Positions 14,090-27,400 of a stretch of 64,000 bases of DNA are shown here, piece by piece. Under the pieces are notes generated by a model that did no database searches, had not been told where the DNA came from, and was given only the letters and a program-made list of their open reading frames with translations. The stretch comes from Tubiluchus corallicola. Taxonomy: Eukaryota; Priapulida; Priapulimorpha; Priapulimorphida; Tubiluchidae. The stretch's first letter is position 1. Each line of letters begins with the position of its first letter. The position numbers and the translations under genes were made by a program. The DNA lies in NCBI GenBank assembly GCA_030141605.1, contig JAQGDQ010000185.1, forward strand, positions 165,001 to 229,000, read 5' to 3'.

Positions 14090-15580
14090 TATTTCACGGT
14101 GAAATTACGCATTTTTTCCAGTCTGTTGCAGCATCCAAACAGAATCCAGAAATTCTGGGAGGCTACGCGACCTCTCAATGTGAAGCGGTACGGTATTAGC
14201 ACTTGCCTCTGATAGAGAGTGCTGGCACAGCAATTGTTTATAGTCCATTTTCTTTTTATTATTTGTATTTTCCTTTTTTACTGTTCTTCCCAACAGCATA
14301 CCCTGTCAAAGTGAAATCCAATCTTCCGGGTCTTACCACGAGCAACTAACTTCAGCGGCAGGCACATTTCTAAATATCTTTTCCACTCACTATGATCAAC
14401 ATCAAAAGCTTAGCGATCAGCTGGAAAAATGCTAAAGTTATATTAGTTTTCGTGTTAAAAAGTCAAGATTCCATTTTCATTTGGATTTTTACACTGTTAA
14501 GCCTATTTTTCACACATTTGGTGACCCTGCAAAATTTTTCTTTAAAAAAACATGCCGTAAGAAATTCTGGGAGGGTGCAAAACTTCTCACTCTGTCAGAG
14601 AAGAGAGCAGAGTAATTACTGATAGTCTCGTTACTTTGTCTTCTTTGTATTTCCTTTTTTACTATTCTTCTTGCCCACAACAAACCCTATCAGGGAGAGA
14701 TCCAACCTTCCAAGCCTTCCCATGAGACACCCACTTCAGTAGTATGTATGTATATTTTTAGACATGCTTTTCAACCAACTAAAAGCTCAGAAATCAGGAT
14801 GACAAAATCCAATGCTTACACTAGTTTTCGTCTGCCCATCATTTGAACAGTTGGGTAAAGTTTGGGTTTTCAAAATTTTTAAAATGTAAAATGCATATTT
14901 TGTGACCTTGCAGAACTTTTTTTAAAAACACTGGTCATTAGAAATTTTAGGTGGATGTGAAGCGGTACAGGATTAGTGTTATTTCTGACCAGAGCTACTA
15001 GAGGACGGTGGCTAATACATGTAGTCTATTCATTTTTTTGCTGATCTTCAAGCCAACAACACACCCTGTCAGAGACAGATCCAGCCCCCGACCTTCCCAT
15101 GATAAGCTAATTTCACCAGCAGATACATTTTGGACATTGCCTTTTCAGTTGACTATGATCAAAACGAAACAATGGTTACGTTAGTTTTTATTTGCACATC
15201 ATTTGAAAAGTTATGGCTCCAATTTCCATTTCGCTTTTTGCACTTTTTAAGCCTATTTGGCACACGTTCTGTGACCTTGCAATTTATTTTCCTTTTCAAA
15301 TTCCTGACGTGCCTTTAGACATTTTGGTTATAAAGCTTCGTGACGTGAAGCAGTGCAGGATTAGCGCTTACCTCTAACAGAAAACGGTGGCACGGCAATT
15401 GCTTTTCTTTTTCCTCACGCCCCCAACACCCCCTATCGGAGACAGATCCAGTCTTCCGGGGTTTCCGATGGAAAGCTCATTTCAGTAGCATGTACATTTT
15501 TAGGCACGCTTTTCAGCCGACTGTGAACAACACCAAAAGCTTAGTTATTAGGCTAACAAAATAGCTACATTAGTTTTCGG
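14090..15580 (+). repeat. Tandem array of about four diverged units of roughly 380 bp
   Basis: The landmark CCCTRTC-(A/G)GAGA-GATCCA(A/G)YCTTCC recurs at about 14298, 14681, 15061 and 15430. The landmark GTGAAGCGGTACAGGATTAG recurs (with changes) near 14180, 14957 and 15344, with a degraded version near 14573. Each unit also holds a TTTTCGTCTGCACATCATTTG-like string and TTGTGACCTTGCA. The array stops abruptly after TTAGTTTTCGG at about 15580. No coding potential. Confidence 0.85.
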
Positions 15581-18460
15581 AACATTTGTACTGTCAGGAC
15601 TGAAGTTCAGGTTGTTGATCAGCTAAAATTTGGCTGATACATGTGCCTTCTCAAGGTAACACTTTTCATGTCAATAGTAGATAAGTGTTTTAAACGACAA
15701 ATTAATGTGGCAGTTGGACACAAAAAATTTAATAAGCAAGCTTGGCCAATGCTTCGCATTCCGGGACTAGTGAAACCATAGATTTTTTCATTATTACATA
15801 TTTAAAGTAGGCATAGTCTAACTGAAGCTTGGATGATCATTTAAGTTACATATAAGTACATTTAAGTTAGACTATATATTATTCTATATATGTATTTATA
15901 TGTAAGTTAGAATAATATATATATATATATATATATATATTGTTATTATAGTATGCTGTCGAACTTTTGGGATACATAAAAATTTCCACTCCCCTATTTG
16001 TGTTTCCACTGCCATCAGTATTGATTATTTTTGAGACGCCTGAGTATTGATCTCGAAAATGACAATAGGCAATGTATTTGTTTTGTTGCAACTTTGTTAA
16101 AATGTCGCTTTAGCTCAATTAAAATGTCAAAACTATTTTATTTCAATTCAAATAAATTATTTAAAACTCGGTTGTAAAATCCTATGAAATCTTTTAATAG
16201 TAAGACATATATTTGATTTTTCACAGCACAAGAACAAACAACAAGTTAATAATTTGAGGGTGACCCCCAAAAAGCCAACTCCAACACAACAATATCAGCA
16301 ACACATGCACAATTATATATATATATATATTAGGCCATTAAAGTGGACTTAACATTAAGTCAGTAGCATTTATGATTTTTCTCATATTTCAACAATTTTC
16401 GTAGAATCTAAAAGACCATAAAAGTAAATTAAAAACTAGTAAAAGATGAGTAAATACGTAAAAAGTAAAACGGCATCTTAAAAAGTTAAGTCTTCATTCC
16501 ATGTCTGTATAAACACGGTCATCGAAAGGCTTGTTTAGAAAACAGTTTTTAGATGAAATGAGATAAATAACGGATGATTACTTATAGCAACATACGTATA
16601 TATTAAGCTTTCACAAAGTAACAAACTAAAAAACAATCCATTTAACAATTATTTCACAAAACAGTAACAAACTAAAAAACAATCCATTTAACAATTATAA
16701 CTCAATTCTCTCTAAAATAACAAACGCAGAATGAGTCACATAACATACATATTATATTATTAGGCCATTGAAACGGACTTAGGTTAAACAGCAACTTTTA
16801 TGATTTCTCGATAGTATTTCAACAATTTCTTCTACATTAACTTGAAGGATCGTAAATATGGATCATAATTTTACAGACAAATGACAATAAATAATGAGTA
16901 AAAAATACAAAAACGTAAAACAAATTATTTCAAACTCAGAAATCAAAATTATAACTTTTAAAGATTTTTTTACATTAGGATGTTTTAGTATCAACATTTA
17001 GTTCTCAGCTAAACTGTCCACGTGACAGATTAAAACACCAAAAGGGCTTCTCTGGTTGACCACACTGCGAGCGCCGATAAAGCGGTGAACAAACGAAAAA
17101 TACTGGCTACTGGTGACAATTATTTTTTACATTAGGATGTTTTAGTACAAACATTACTGGCTACTGGTGACATCTATTTTCAGTTTTTGCAAGCGCTTAT
17201 AAACTTTCCAACAAAATTAATTTTTCGAGAATTTGGGGTCCAGCACGAATCTGTCTTAGGATGTATAAATCATCATATGAGGATGAAAGTTCACAGCAGA
17301 GGAAAAGTTAAGGGATCCCAGAATACGAGTACAAAATAAACTTTATTACATATCCAGTAGTTTCAAAACGAAGGACATGTGAACAGACGTTTGTTAGCAA
17401 ATCTGCAGCATTCACCTTTACAGTCAGAAAGGCCAGGTTGGAATCAGCGAATTACCACATACATTCTGTTTTATAAAGGTACATTTGCATTACTGTGCTT
17501 CTCAACCATACCGATTGTTAACATTAGTGGGTCGGTCAAAATCTGCCTTTAAGATTTAAGAATATTTACTCACAGCTACGAAATACGTAAACTGCTGTAC
17601 AACGAAAATAAATATTACACCTAAATAATAAAGAAGGGCCTATCAATAAACGAGCATCTAATAAATTTTAATTAGACAAAATACCATTAAAAATTTTGTT
17701 TTGGATAGGGCTTGATTTTGCACTAACACGTTTTAGATGTTGCCTAAAAAACTAAACAAAGCGACTGTAGAAGATCATATTATAGAGTTCGAAATAGGTT
17801 ACTACTTTACACTGGCAATACTATTATAACTGCTATTATTAACTCACATAGACTTGTCAAATCTTGCTTTATTGTGAAATGGAGCGAATTATTACATAAT
17901 TAGCCTCTACGATTTATTTAGCTCTTAATTTGCTAACCCTGTGTATATATATATTGCTCTTGCAATTTCTTATTTCATTCTATTTTATTTCACTTTAGTA
18001 CTATATTTGTATTTTATATGGTCTTAGTTACCGAAATAAAAATTCGAATTGGAAAATTTGAATTGAATTGTAGCTTAGTAAGCGAAAACGCTACACAGAA
18101 ATAGGACAACGAAAGTTTGAGATACGGGAAGAAAAATTTCTACAATTATAACGTGTTTGTGCAGGGGCTAGCAAACATAAACCGCTAGCAAATTGCGATG
18201 CAGACAAAATGAAAATAATTTCTATCCTACTTCTGGTCATGAACATTTACAACATAATTATGATTTAAGCGACATTCCTGAGTAATAATGTCATTTTGAG
18301 CCCAACTACTGAAAGATCAAAATTTCGCCTAAATTAAAAGGCCTAAAATTTCGTTCTTTATGTGCACGTTTGTGTGCAGTTCCAAATTCCGTGCAGTTTG
18401 CACATGCCCAAGTTTCTGTTAAAATGGATGGCATCTGGGTTATGGACATTTTCAAATTCG
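15581..18460. other. Intergenic between the NAT16-like and ZP genes; local duplications
   Basis: No gene seen. It includes (AT)n at 15915-15941 and 16314-16331 and the nested duplications at 16311-17170. Minus-strand AATAAA-like signals for the ZP gene (TTTATT on plus) occur near 17910 and 17990. Confidence 0.55.
16311..17170 (+). repeat. Nested and interleaved direct duplications
   Basis: ATTAGGCCATT(A/G)AA(G/A)(T/C)GGACTTA recurs about 430 bp apart (about 16330 and 16760), with homology for about 100 bp each. A 46-bp unit, AGTAACAAACTAAAAAACAA..., is tandem at about 16617 and 16663. ACATTAGGATGTTTTAGTA occurs at about 16973 and 17135, and ACTGGCTACTGGTGACA at about 17101 and 17153. Confidence 0.7.
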
Positions 18461-21400
18461 CTAATGTAGAGAAGTTGTAATTCCAGGTGTAAAAGTGAAG
18501 GAATGAAGAGACAAGTCTTTGCTGATATAAACTAGCTTTTCCTCTTGCAGCTGACGCCGTCGTTGTACAAAGAGAACTATGGCGGTTGCTAATGTTGTTG
18601 TTATTAGTAATGACATGACTGAAATGCCACTTGACAGCGTTATCCTGTCGACACAGCCTTCTTGCTGAGAGAAATCACCTAGAAGAAAAAAACAAATATT
18701 AGATGATGATGATGATGGTGGTGGTGGTGATGACGCTAGTGGTAACAGTGGTGGCAACGATACAGATGATGATGACAGTGATGATGGCAATGATGATGAT
18801 GACGACAATTATGGCAGTGATAGTGGTCTTTGGTGATAATGGTGGTGGGATGATATCAATGAGGCAATGACATGGATGGCAGTGATGGTAATGACGACGA
18901 TACTGGTGATGGTGATCGTGATGATGATGATATTTTTTATTATGGTCAAACTAAAAACAATAGCAACACCTCGCTGGCACCATAAATAACATTTACCCTG
19001 TTCTTCTAATTGTTTCTCCCCAAAAAGAAGAAGCTTCACTCCTCGATACACGCTTGTCTGACCAGTAACATTACTTGGACTTCTGATGGCTTGTTCAGCA
19101 TCTACGCTAGCATTTTCCTCTGCGGATCTCTTTCTTCTGCGTTTTCCCGGAGGTCTCTCTGCTGGACATTGTCTCTGAAACAAAACAAAAAACGAATAAA
19201 CAGGTTAGTCGCTTACAAATGTGATTAAAGGTACGCAACTGCTATTACTTCAATAACATTTTAGTAATACTGCACTGTACATTATACTAAGTTGTACGCT
19301 GTATGTGTAGGACACAAAGTTAGGCATATCTATTAATAAAATTCAGACAAGCTTAAACATAACTCACTCACTTTATTAATACTCACTGCAAAGCAGTTGA
19401 GACCAAGATTCAAAAATATGTGCTAATGCAAACATTATTGGACAGAAGTGCTACATTCAAGTCCATCACCTAAATTTAAAGCTGTTTTTTGAGAATATTT
19501 ATAAAATCGCCGGCAATTTGTGGATTGCTGAAACTTAACCTTTTTTTACTTTTTTAAATTCATAACATTTAAAAAGCTGAACAGCAGCAGTCATTTAAAA
19601 ACGTGTGCCAGTCTCAAAAGAAAGTGCCCTTTTCATCGGTGCATCGTATCCGTCTTATAAACTATCATTTCTATCTTGTACATACACTCAAACAATTGAC
19701 CTCGGCTATAGCCGAGACTCGGTTATAACAAGCGGTCCCTTGAAACTCGTTATAAGCGGATTAACTACAATGGCTTAAGTAACATCTTTCTTACATCTGC
19801 AAACACGTAGGTCAGAAATTTTCTGTGTAATATTTAAAAACCGCAGTACCTTAGTTTGAAACAAATTAATTTCGTTAAAGTATAACAACTTACCTGAGAG
19901 CATTCGCCTTGGCATATGTTTACGTTACACTCGAAGTACACGTTTTCTTTGTCAGGAAATTTAAAAGCTTTGAATATTGCATAAACGTATGTGAACCCGT
20001 CCGTGTTGTACTTCGGGTCATTGTTGAAAAATCCAATTATCTTCCTGTTCACTGGGCAACTGAAAGATGAAAACTGTTTTGAAGAAAAAATGTTTTAAAG
20101 CGTGTTCAGACTAGCGAGTTTTATCTCGAGAGTTCTTTCTAGGAGTTCCCTCTGAACGAGTTCTGTCGCGAATGTTGGTTACTGAGTGTCAACACACGCG
20201 AGTGTACTCTCAGAGAGAACTCTCGAAAGAAAACTTTCTAGTCTGAACACGTCGTTAGTAACCAGGTGCACAGCTGAGATCAATTTGTGTACTTTTTTCA
20301 ATAATTACTTGATCGCGTGACATGCATTGAATGCGAAGATCCTAAAATGCTTGATGATTTAATGTACCTAATTAGCATTGATAATTAGATATTAAAAAGC
20401 TTCAGTTATATTAACATTATCGAAAACTATCAGTATCTCGAACACAAATCTTTTTACAGTTATATTTCTTTTTATTTTGAATTTGTTTCGTACATTTAGA
20501 CGTACTATAAAATAAAGTTATACTATAAAAATTACAATAGAATCTATTAAAATATTTATGTACATACATACGCACCCAGTCAAAAAACAATTACACAAGA
20601 CAGATCATTAAAAAGTACAATACATAGAGGAATAAGACACATAATAAAAGTTACAGACTTAAAAAGATGAAAGATACTGATTGACAATTTGTTGACAGTA
20701 ATTATAACACAAATTGTTGCTATGTTTTTTTATTTTTCTTTACTCTGCTTTAACAAATTAACAAACTTTTTTCCTTTAGCTTGAACTAATTTATATCATA
20801 ATTCTTATCATGTGTCTTTTTTGTGTATTTGTTGTATCGTATAAGAATACGAATAAATGGAATAAATAAATAAATTGCACAATGCAAAATACAATCTGTA
20901 CCAGTAGGTTCATATAATTGTACCATAATATGAAGAGTAAACACACAGTTTATCAATTACATCATAATTACGAATATTAACATTTATACTCGCAGATAAT
21001 TATTAGTAAAGTCTCAATCAGGTAATAGTTAGTGAGATAAATTTAACACAGTGGTCAAAATGGCAGGAGGTATACAATAGTGAACAAAATACCGTTTTTG
21101 CGTTTTTTTTTAATTTAAAGTCTTACCCTTCTCCATCTATGAGTTCCACTCTACCGAGTTGTATGCCGCTGTGAGCATGACAGTCAGTGATCCAAATATC
21201 CCACAAAACTTCAAACAAATGAAAATATTTAAGAAAAGAAAACCTACAAATCTTTTCTTTAAAAATATATCTTTTAAAAATGTATCGCAATTACATGAAA
21301 ATATGACGGGCAAAGCAATTACGACAATACGAAATGCATAACAAAGGTTCCCCGCGTATCCTGAAGACATAATAATATGAAATAAATAATTAAAAAACTC

Positions 21401-24400
21401 TTTGTTTCGTATCGAAGGTACAGTATATCATAAAATACAATACAAACAAGTTCACATCTAAAATAAATTACAACATTCACAGTTTGATATTTTATAGCGG
21501 GTTTCTGATATTCAGGTCCTTATAAAATTCATTTTCTGCTAGACGTTTTACATTAACACAATATTCATTCAACGGTGCCTTATAGTTTATACGGCCGGAT
21601 TGGCCTGGCTTATTAATTTTACAGAATACTTTTTACTAAATGCTAGGTCCCTTAAGTCGATTAAATAGTTCAGTGGCATTGTATTACAGAAGTACTGAAG
21701 CAATCTAACACTCTCATTTCTTTTATAATTAAATGATACATAAAGATACCTGCTAAAGAAATCGTAAAACTTAATGCAACGATGAAGTAACGCAAAACTA
21801 AAGGCAGAATCACCATTAGCTTACCGCTTTTCACATAATAGATGACTACAGTGGCAAGTTCCCCCACAATAAGGGTGTTAGTTGGATCATTTCTGGGATC
21901 TTTCCCTTCCACGACTTTGAGGAAAATGTTTGGCATGGCAGCAATAAATGGATCCAGGGTCGTACCAGACACCATGCTGAAAAGTAGTTTGTTATAAAGC
22001 GTGTGACAGAAGTTAGGTGGTTATTATAATGTCTTAGACTTCTAGTGGCTTGTAGTTCTGAGTCGAAAAGTCAAAGTACTTCTGTGGTGTAACAGTTAGC
22101 ATAGCTTCCCGAAAGGAAAAGGTCTAGAGTTCAAGCCCCAGTTGAGATACAGATTTTTCATGCTTTGTAATTTAGCATTGCTTTCGGGCGTTTACATGTT
22201 TATAAATTCTATTAATTACTTAAATAGCAATTTCAATATTATTTATTCTGAACTGTTAAGGAAGAATTGTGTTTTACTAAGGTTGCAATGCGGTTCTCTA
22301 CTTTTTAATTATTTTAGTTGTTTAATTATTCTCGTCAGAATACTACCCGGAAAGCAAAATGGCTTGGGTTCGAGTAGAGGTGTAAAAAATTCAGGCTTTA
22401 TAACTTAGTATCGCTTTCCTGCGTTTATGTAAGTGCAAATCCGAGTAAAGAATGTTGCATAAAAGCTACAAAAACATATTGTAGAAATCATTTAAGTACA
22501 GTAAAATACGCCAGAAATTTGAGGTCAGCTACATTTTTGTACCAAAATCGGTTTTTATGTTCATTTTTGGCAATTTGGGCGTGTAGTATTAAAAAAGAAA
22601 AGTGCCATTTTTCACATTATCTTCAGCTACCATCTTGGATTTCAATATGACCACCACTGTTATTAAATATCTTAACTGTGACTATTATTGTTATTAGTAT
22701 TTACTTTCCAGGGGGTCTGTCTGTCTTACTCAAATGCAACATTTAAAGCACTCTGATTAAAAAATCTCAATTCCCTAAAATGTGGGGAATTTCTGGTAAA
22801 TAAGTCTTGCTTTCCATTTACCAACTTCATTGTGGATTAAGGACTGGAACAACTTTTTAGAGGCTTACGCCTTTTTTCCATGTGGTAAGAAGCCAGGCAG
22901 GCAATGTAGTCAACTTACGGAACAGTGATCCCAGCAGATACTCGTTTATTGGCTGGTGCCCTTGCTGAATTGCACTTGATGGTGTAAGCTCTGTCAGTTG
23001 ACCACAGCACTTTAAAGACTCGATCATTCATGATGATGATGGTGTTTGAGAAAGAGTTGCTCGGTTCTTCGAAAGCGCTCGAAGGCTGAAATGACACAGT
23101 AAGGTGACACATAAAGTCTTAATACTTTGCAGGTTTGAACCTTTCAAAGACAAGTGATGTTTCTGTGGTACTACTTCCGATACCGAGAATGAACCCAAAA
23201 TGAAATAAGAGTTAATTAGAAACTTATTGATATGAAACTAGTAATTAACTGGAAACAACTTTTGAAAGTATAAATGAAAGGATAAACGTCTGCTGACAGA
23301 TTTGTTGGTTAAGTTATTATCTACCAGCAAAAGCACTTAATCAGTGAGTAGTACTGCAACTGCTAACACGAAAAGGAAACTATAATCAAGGCTATTTAAA
23401 CAGATGTTGAAATTTCACAATTTTCAACTAAGTGCTCCAAGCCATTTTTATTATAATAGATTGATATATTATAAAAGTAATATGGACAATGTTGATTGTA
23501 ACAAAAATGATTTAAAACACTTAATTATATTATTCATAAAAGTAAAGGCGGGAAAGCTAGTCATTTGTCTATTCCTGTCTTTGGAACTGATGCCACTTTT
23601 CGTCAGTGAAGTTATTCAGTTAGGCTTATTGCAATTGAAAAACTTAATTGCCTGTTAATTCAGCAACCCAAGAAGGTTGAGCTTGTCACAGATCACTGCA
23701 ATTTTGCTCCGTTGGGAACTTCAATGAACAGGATCGACAGTAATCACCCAGGATTCGAATGACCTTATAATGTTTATTTAACACTTAGAAGAGAATGTCA
23801 CGTCAAGAGTGGCAGCAGATTAGTGGATTACAAGACAATATTTCGAAATGTTTTTTTAACGTTCTACCACGTGACTCTTTAAAGAAACTAACTTGATTCT
23901 TAGAATGATTGCAAAGTCAAAAAACATTTCTGGTGGAAAGTAAAATATAGAATCAACCAGAAAAAAGTTCCCTCAAAGTAACTCGTGACCCTTCACCCTG
24001 GTACTGGCTTTTGTAAAATACGCCCACCTCATAGTTAATTGTACAGCCCGGTATTTCCTCTTTCTAACGAACTATAAATTTTCCTCCAAAGACCCCTCCA
24101 AGTTGTTTTTCTACACGGTATTTCGGCAATGAACAAATGCCGGCTATTTTTGGAGGTTTTCACCCACTGTTAGAGGAACTCTGTATAACCAAAATGTAAA
24201 AGCGGGAGTCTTTGAGGGGAAGCCAGGTTACATGACGGCCTCTGTGTTTTTTACAAACGCCTCTACCAGGATGAAGGGTTACAAGTTAATTTGGGAGAAC
24301 CTTTTTTGGACGACCCTGTACGTAAAATAAAAAAATAGTGTTCTTACCCCTACGCTATTTTCTTCCGTGCCACAGCCATCTAAAGGTATCTCAATCCTAG

Positions 24401-27400
24401 CATCACGAAGACCATTGATGGGAGTGTTGCACAGTGGTTGCTTAAAATAACCCTTAGAATACACAGCGCCATCAAATGGTGCAGCAAAATGTAAATCAAC
24501 AACCATGGTTCTGCGACCTGTGTCGCACAAAACATCTATGCCTGAAATAATACAGAGACCTCTCAACCAACGTCTTTAATTCTATCCAATGCACAGCTAT
24601 CCAGGGCCGGGTTATGACGTTTTAGAGCCCCTAGGCTAATGAAATTATGGGAGCCCTTTCAGACGGGCCCACCCTCTAACTCACCCACACCCCTATATTG
24701 AATACGTTTTTTTAAAACTTGTGATGTATTATAACGCTATTAACATAGCTCGAAGTAAACTTATAGTATATTCTTAAAATAAATTAGAATAGCTATATTT
24801 TGTTTGTAAATATTAATATTATTTAAGAAATACCACTATTTTACTATTTCTTACAAACCAAATTGGCACATATTTCAACACAACCGTAGTGAAAAACTGC
24901 GGATTTTTTTACCAACTGCTAACAAACCTCTAGACCCCCTAAGCTTGATGGCTCTAGGCTGCAGCTCATACAAGCCTATAGAATAATCCAGTGCTGCTGC
25001 TATCATTGTTAAAACTCGGACAAATAACTAGACAAAAATATAATGTACACGGATACATCACGAATGTGCAACACATAATGAAATCCAAGCAAACTGTGGC
25101 AAGGCGACCCGTGAAGCCTAAAAATAATTCTAGGGTTTATTTTTCCAAACAACACAATCTTCAAAAATTTACTTACTATTTACAACATCGTCTCCAGTAA
25201 TAGTAGAGCTTACAGCTTCCACTGGAGGTTGCACCAGAGGCACTTGATATGGCAAAATATCGTTTATTTCTTGCGGAGGCTTGATAACTGCATTGGATCT
25301 GTCAGTGGATATGCTTTGTGTGAAGTACGGGTTGTATGTAGTCCTTGGCTGCTCTATAACGTGTTGCTTAGTAGAGTAATCACTAGGATATGTCTGTACA
25401 CCCAAAGTTGGTAGTGGTTTGATTGGTGAGTCTATAAGGCTGGGTCTTTCACTGCCAGCAATCAGACTTTTAATTGTCTTCTGAGATGAACCCTTATAAA
25501 CTGCTGAAGCTTGTTCTGGATCTTCAAAAACGAAGCTTCTGCTCCTCGCTTTTCCTCTTCCTCTTCCCTTTTCTCTTGTTCTATCTCTTCCCTTAAATGG
25601 ATTATAAACAGTTGCTTTACCAAGGAGTTCTCCTCCCGGGCCGTTTCCAAGATCTATCTTGACGTTACCATTGTTAAATTCAGCTCGATCGTGCTGGGCA
25701 CGAGATTCTTCTCCACGTAAATGTGTCACTCCAGCACGACCACGACTCCTCTGGCCTGTGCTCCCATCCCAAGGATTATAGAAACCACGTGAATCAAACG
25801 AACCTAACCCAGGCACCATAGCTCCAACATCACCATCTATCACAGGAATTCCGACGCCAGGAACTTCTATTTCCGGAAGAGTTGACTGAAAGTCACTACT
25901 TAAGGAGCTGCTTCCTTCGCGTCCCACCAAGTCGTCAATAGTCGCAGAAACTCTTTCTGTTTCTGCTGCTACTTCAGTTGGCACTTCTGGAGCAGGCGCA
26001 TTACCCAATCTGTTGCGAAAGTTTGGAGATCCGAAATCAATTCTCCCTGGATCAAGTTGGAATACGGTTTGCTGTGGCTTATTCACCTCGGTACCAACAT
26101 TAGCAAAAATGCCCAAATTGCCAACCTTAACATTTTCTTGATCATTTTGGACTTTTACCCCAATACTTGGATGGGCTCCAATGGATTGTGCTGTTCCTTG
26201 AGACTGAGCAAATTCATGTGGAAACAAACCTTCTCTGTCCACACTAGCTCCAATATCTAGATCTGGAAAACCACCAAAGTTGTTTGTCCTTGGCAGACCT
26301 TCGAATGACACACTATCCCCAATTACCCCAAAATTATCAGCAGGTAGTATATCAGAGCTCGACTTCATGTTTACTGCTACGTGTGGGACAATATCAATAT
26401 TTCCAGCATTTACAGTTTGCTCCTGTGCATCTTGCACTGCAACTCCAATGTCTGCTTGTGTTTTTTGCCCGAAATTTAGTCCAGTTTGTTGCCCAAAATC
26501 AACATCACCACTGGGATTTCGTATTCTAGTTGAACGTCCCTGAACCCCGACATTTCCAAGTGACTGCACAGCTACGTTTTGTGCATCAGATAGAGCACCA
26601 TTCACACCAAGTCGTGGTGTGACATGATGCATGCTAGATCCAGTGCCAGTGCTACTGCTGCGCTGAAATGCATTTCTGTTACTCAGAGATTCTTCGACTT
26701 GTTTGCTGTTAAAGTCAAAAGTTTCAATGTTTTGGTTATTACGTTGCGGAATCTGCTCGACATTTACTCCTACGTTTGAAAAGATTCCCAAGTTACCAAC
26801 ATTTACAGATTGCTTTTGCTGCTCTAGCACTGGCACTGAGATGTCTGCTTGAGTTTCTTGAAAATTATCTAAATCAAAATTTCTCCCTTGAGTGACATCT
26901 GCATCGACAGTCCGTTGCTGTTGGAAGTTTTTGCCAGTAAAACGGAAATCACGATTTGGGAAAATCTGAGAGCCAGTATAGGAAGTAAACCTGTTGTCTG
27001 CATCTGCTGTGCTTGTTTCTTGTCTGCTTGAAGATTTCTGTCGGTCTGTAACTCCCACTCCATATACAGAAAATCTCTCTGGAGTAAAGTTAGTATCTGC
27101 ACGACTACCAAAGCCGTCATTTATGCCACTGTTTGCATTACCTTGGTAAACACTTGTTAGTGTAGCTCCATCACCAGACCATTGGTGTTGGCCATTGTCT
27201 GCTACTGGGAAAGCAATGCCGGGATAAAGAGGGTCATTCGATCGTCTGAAGTGCCCTGGTACAGGTACTCGAAGTGGTTCTTTCCCATAAGGATTAAAAA
27301 TTTTACCCGGTGTTTGTAGAACTGTTCCAGATTGAGAAGGTTGAGCAGAAGTCGAACTACCATAAAAGTTTGTATCTCTTTGCTTAAATGGGTTTATCAA

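Noticed and set aside
21137-21370. Minus-strand 77-codon frame ending AYNSVEWNS
   Set aside because: Wrong frame over ZP exon 6; the correct frame reads DIWITDCHAHSG and continues into CPVN.
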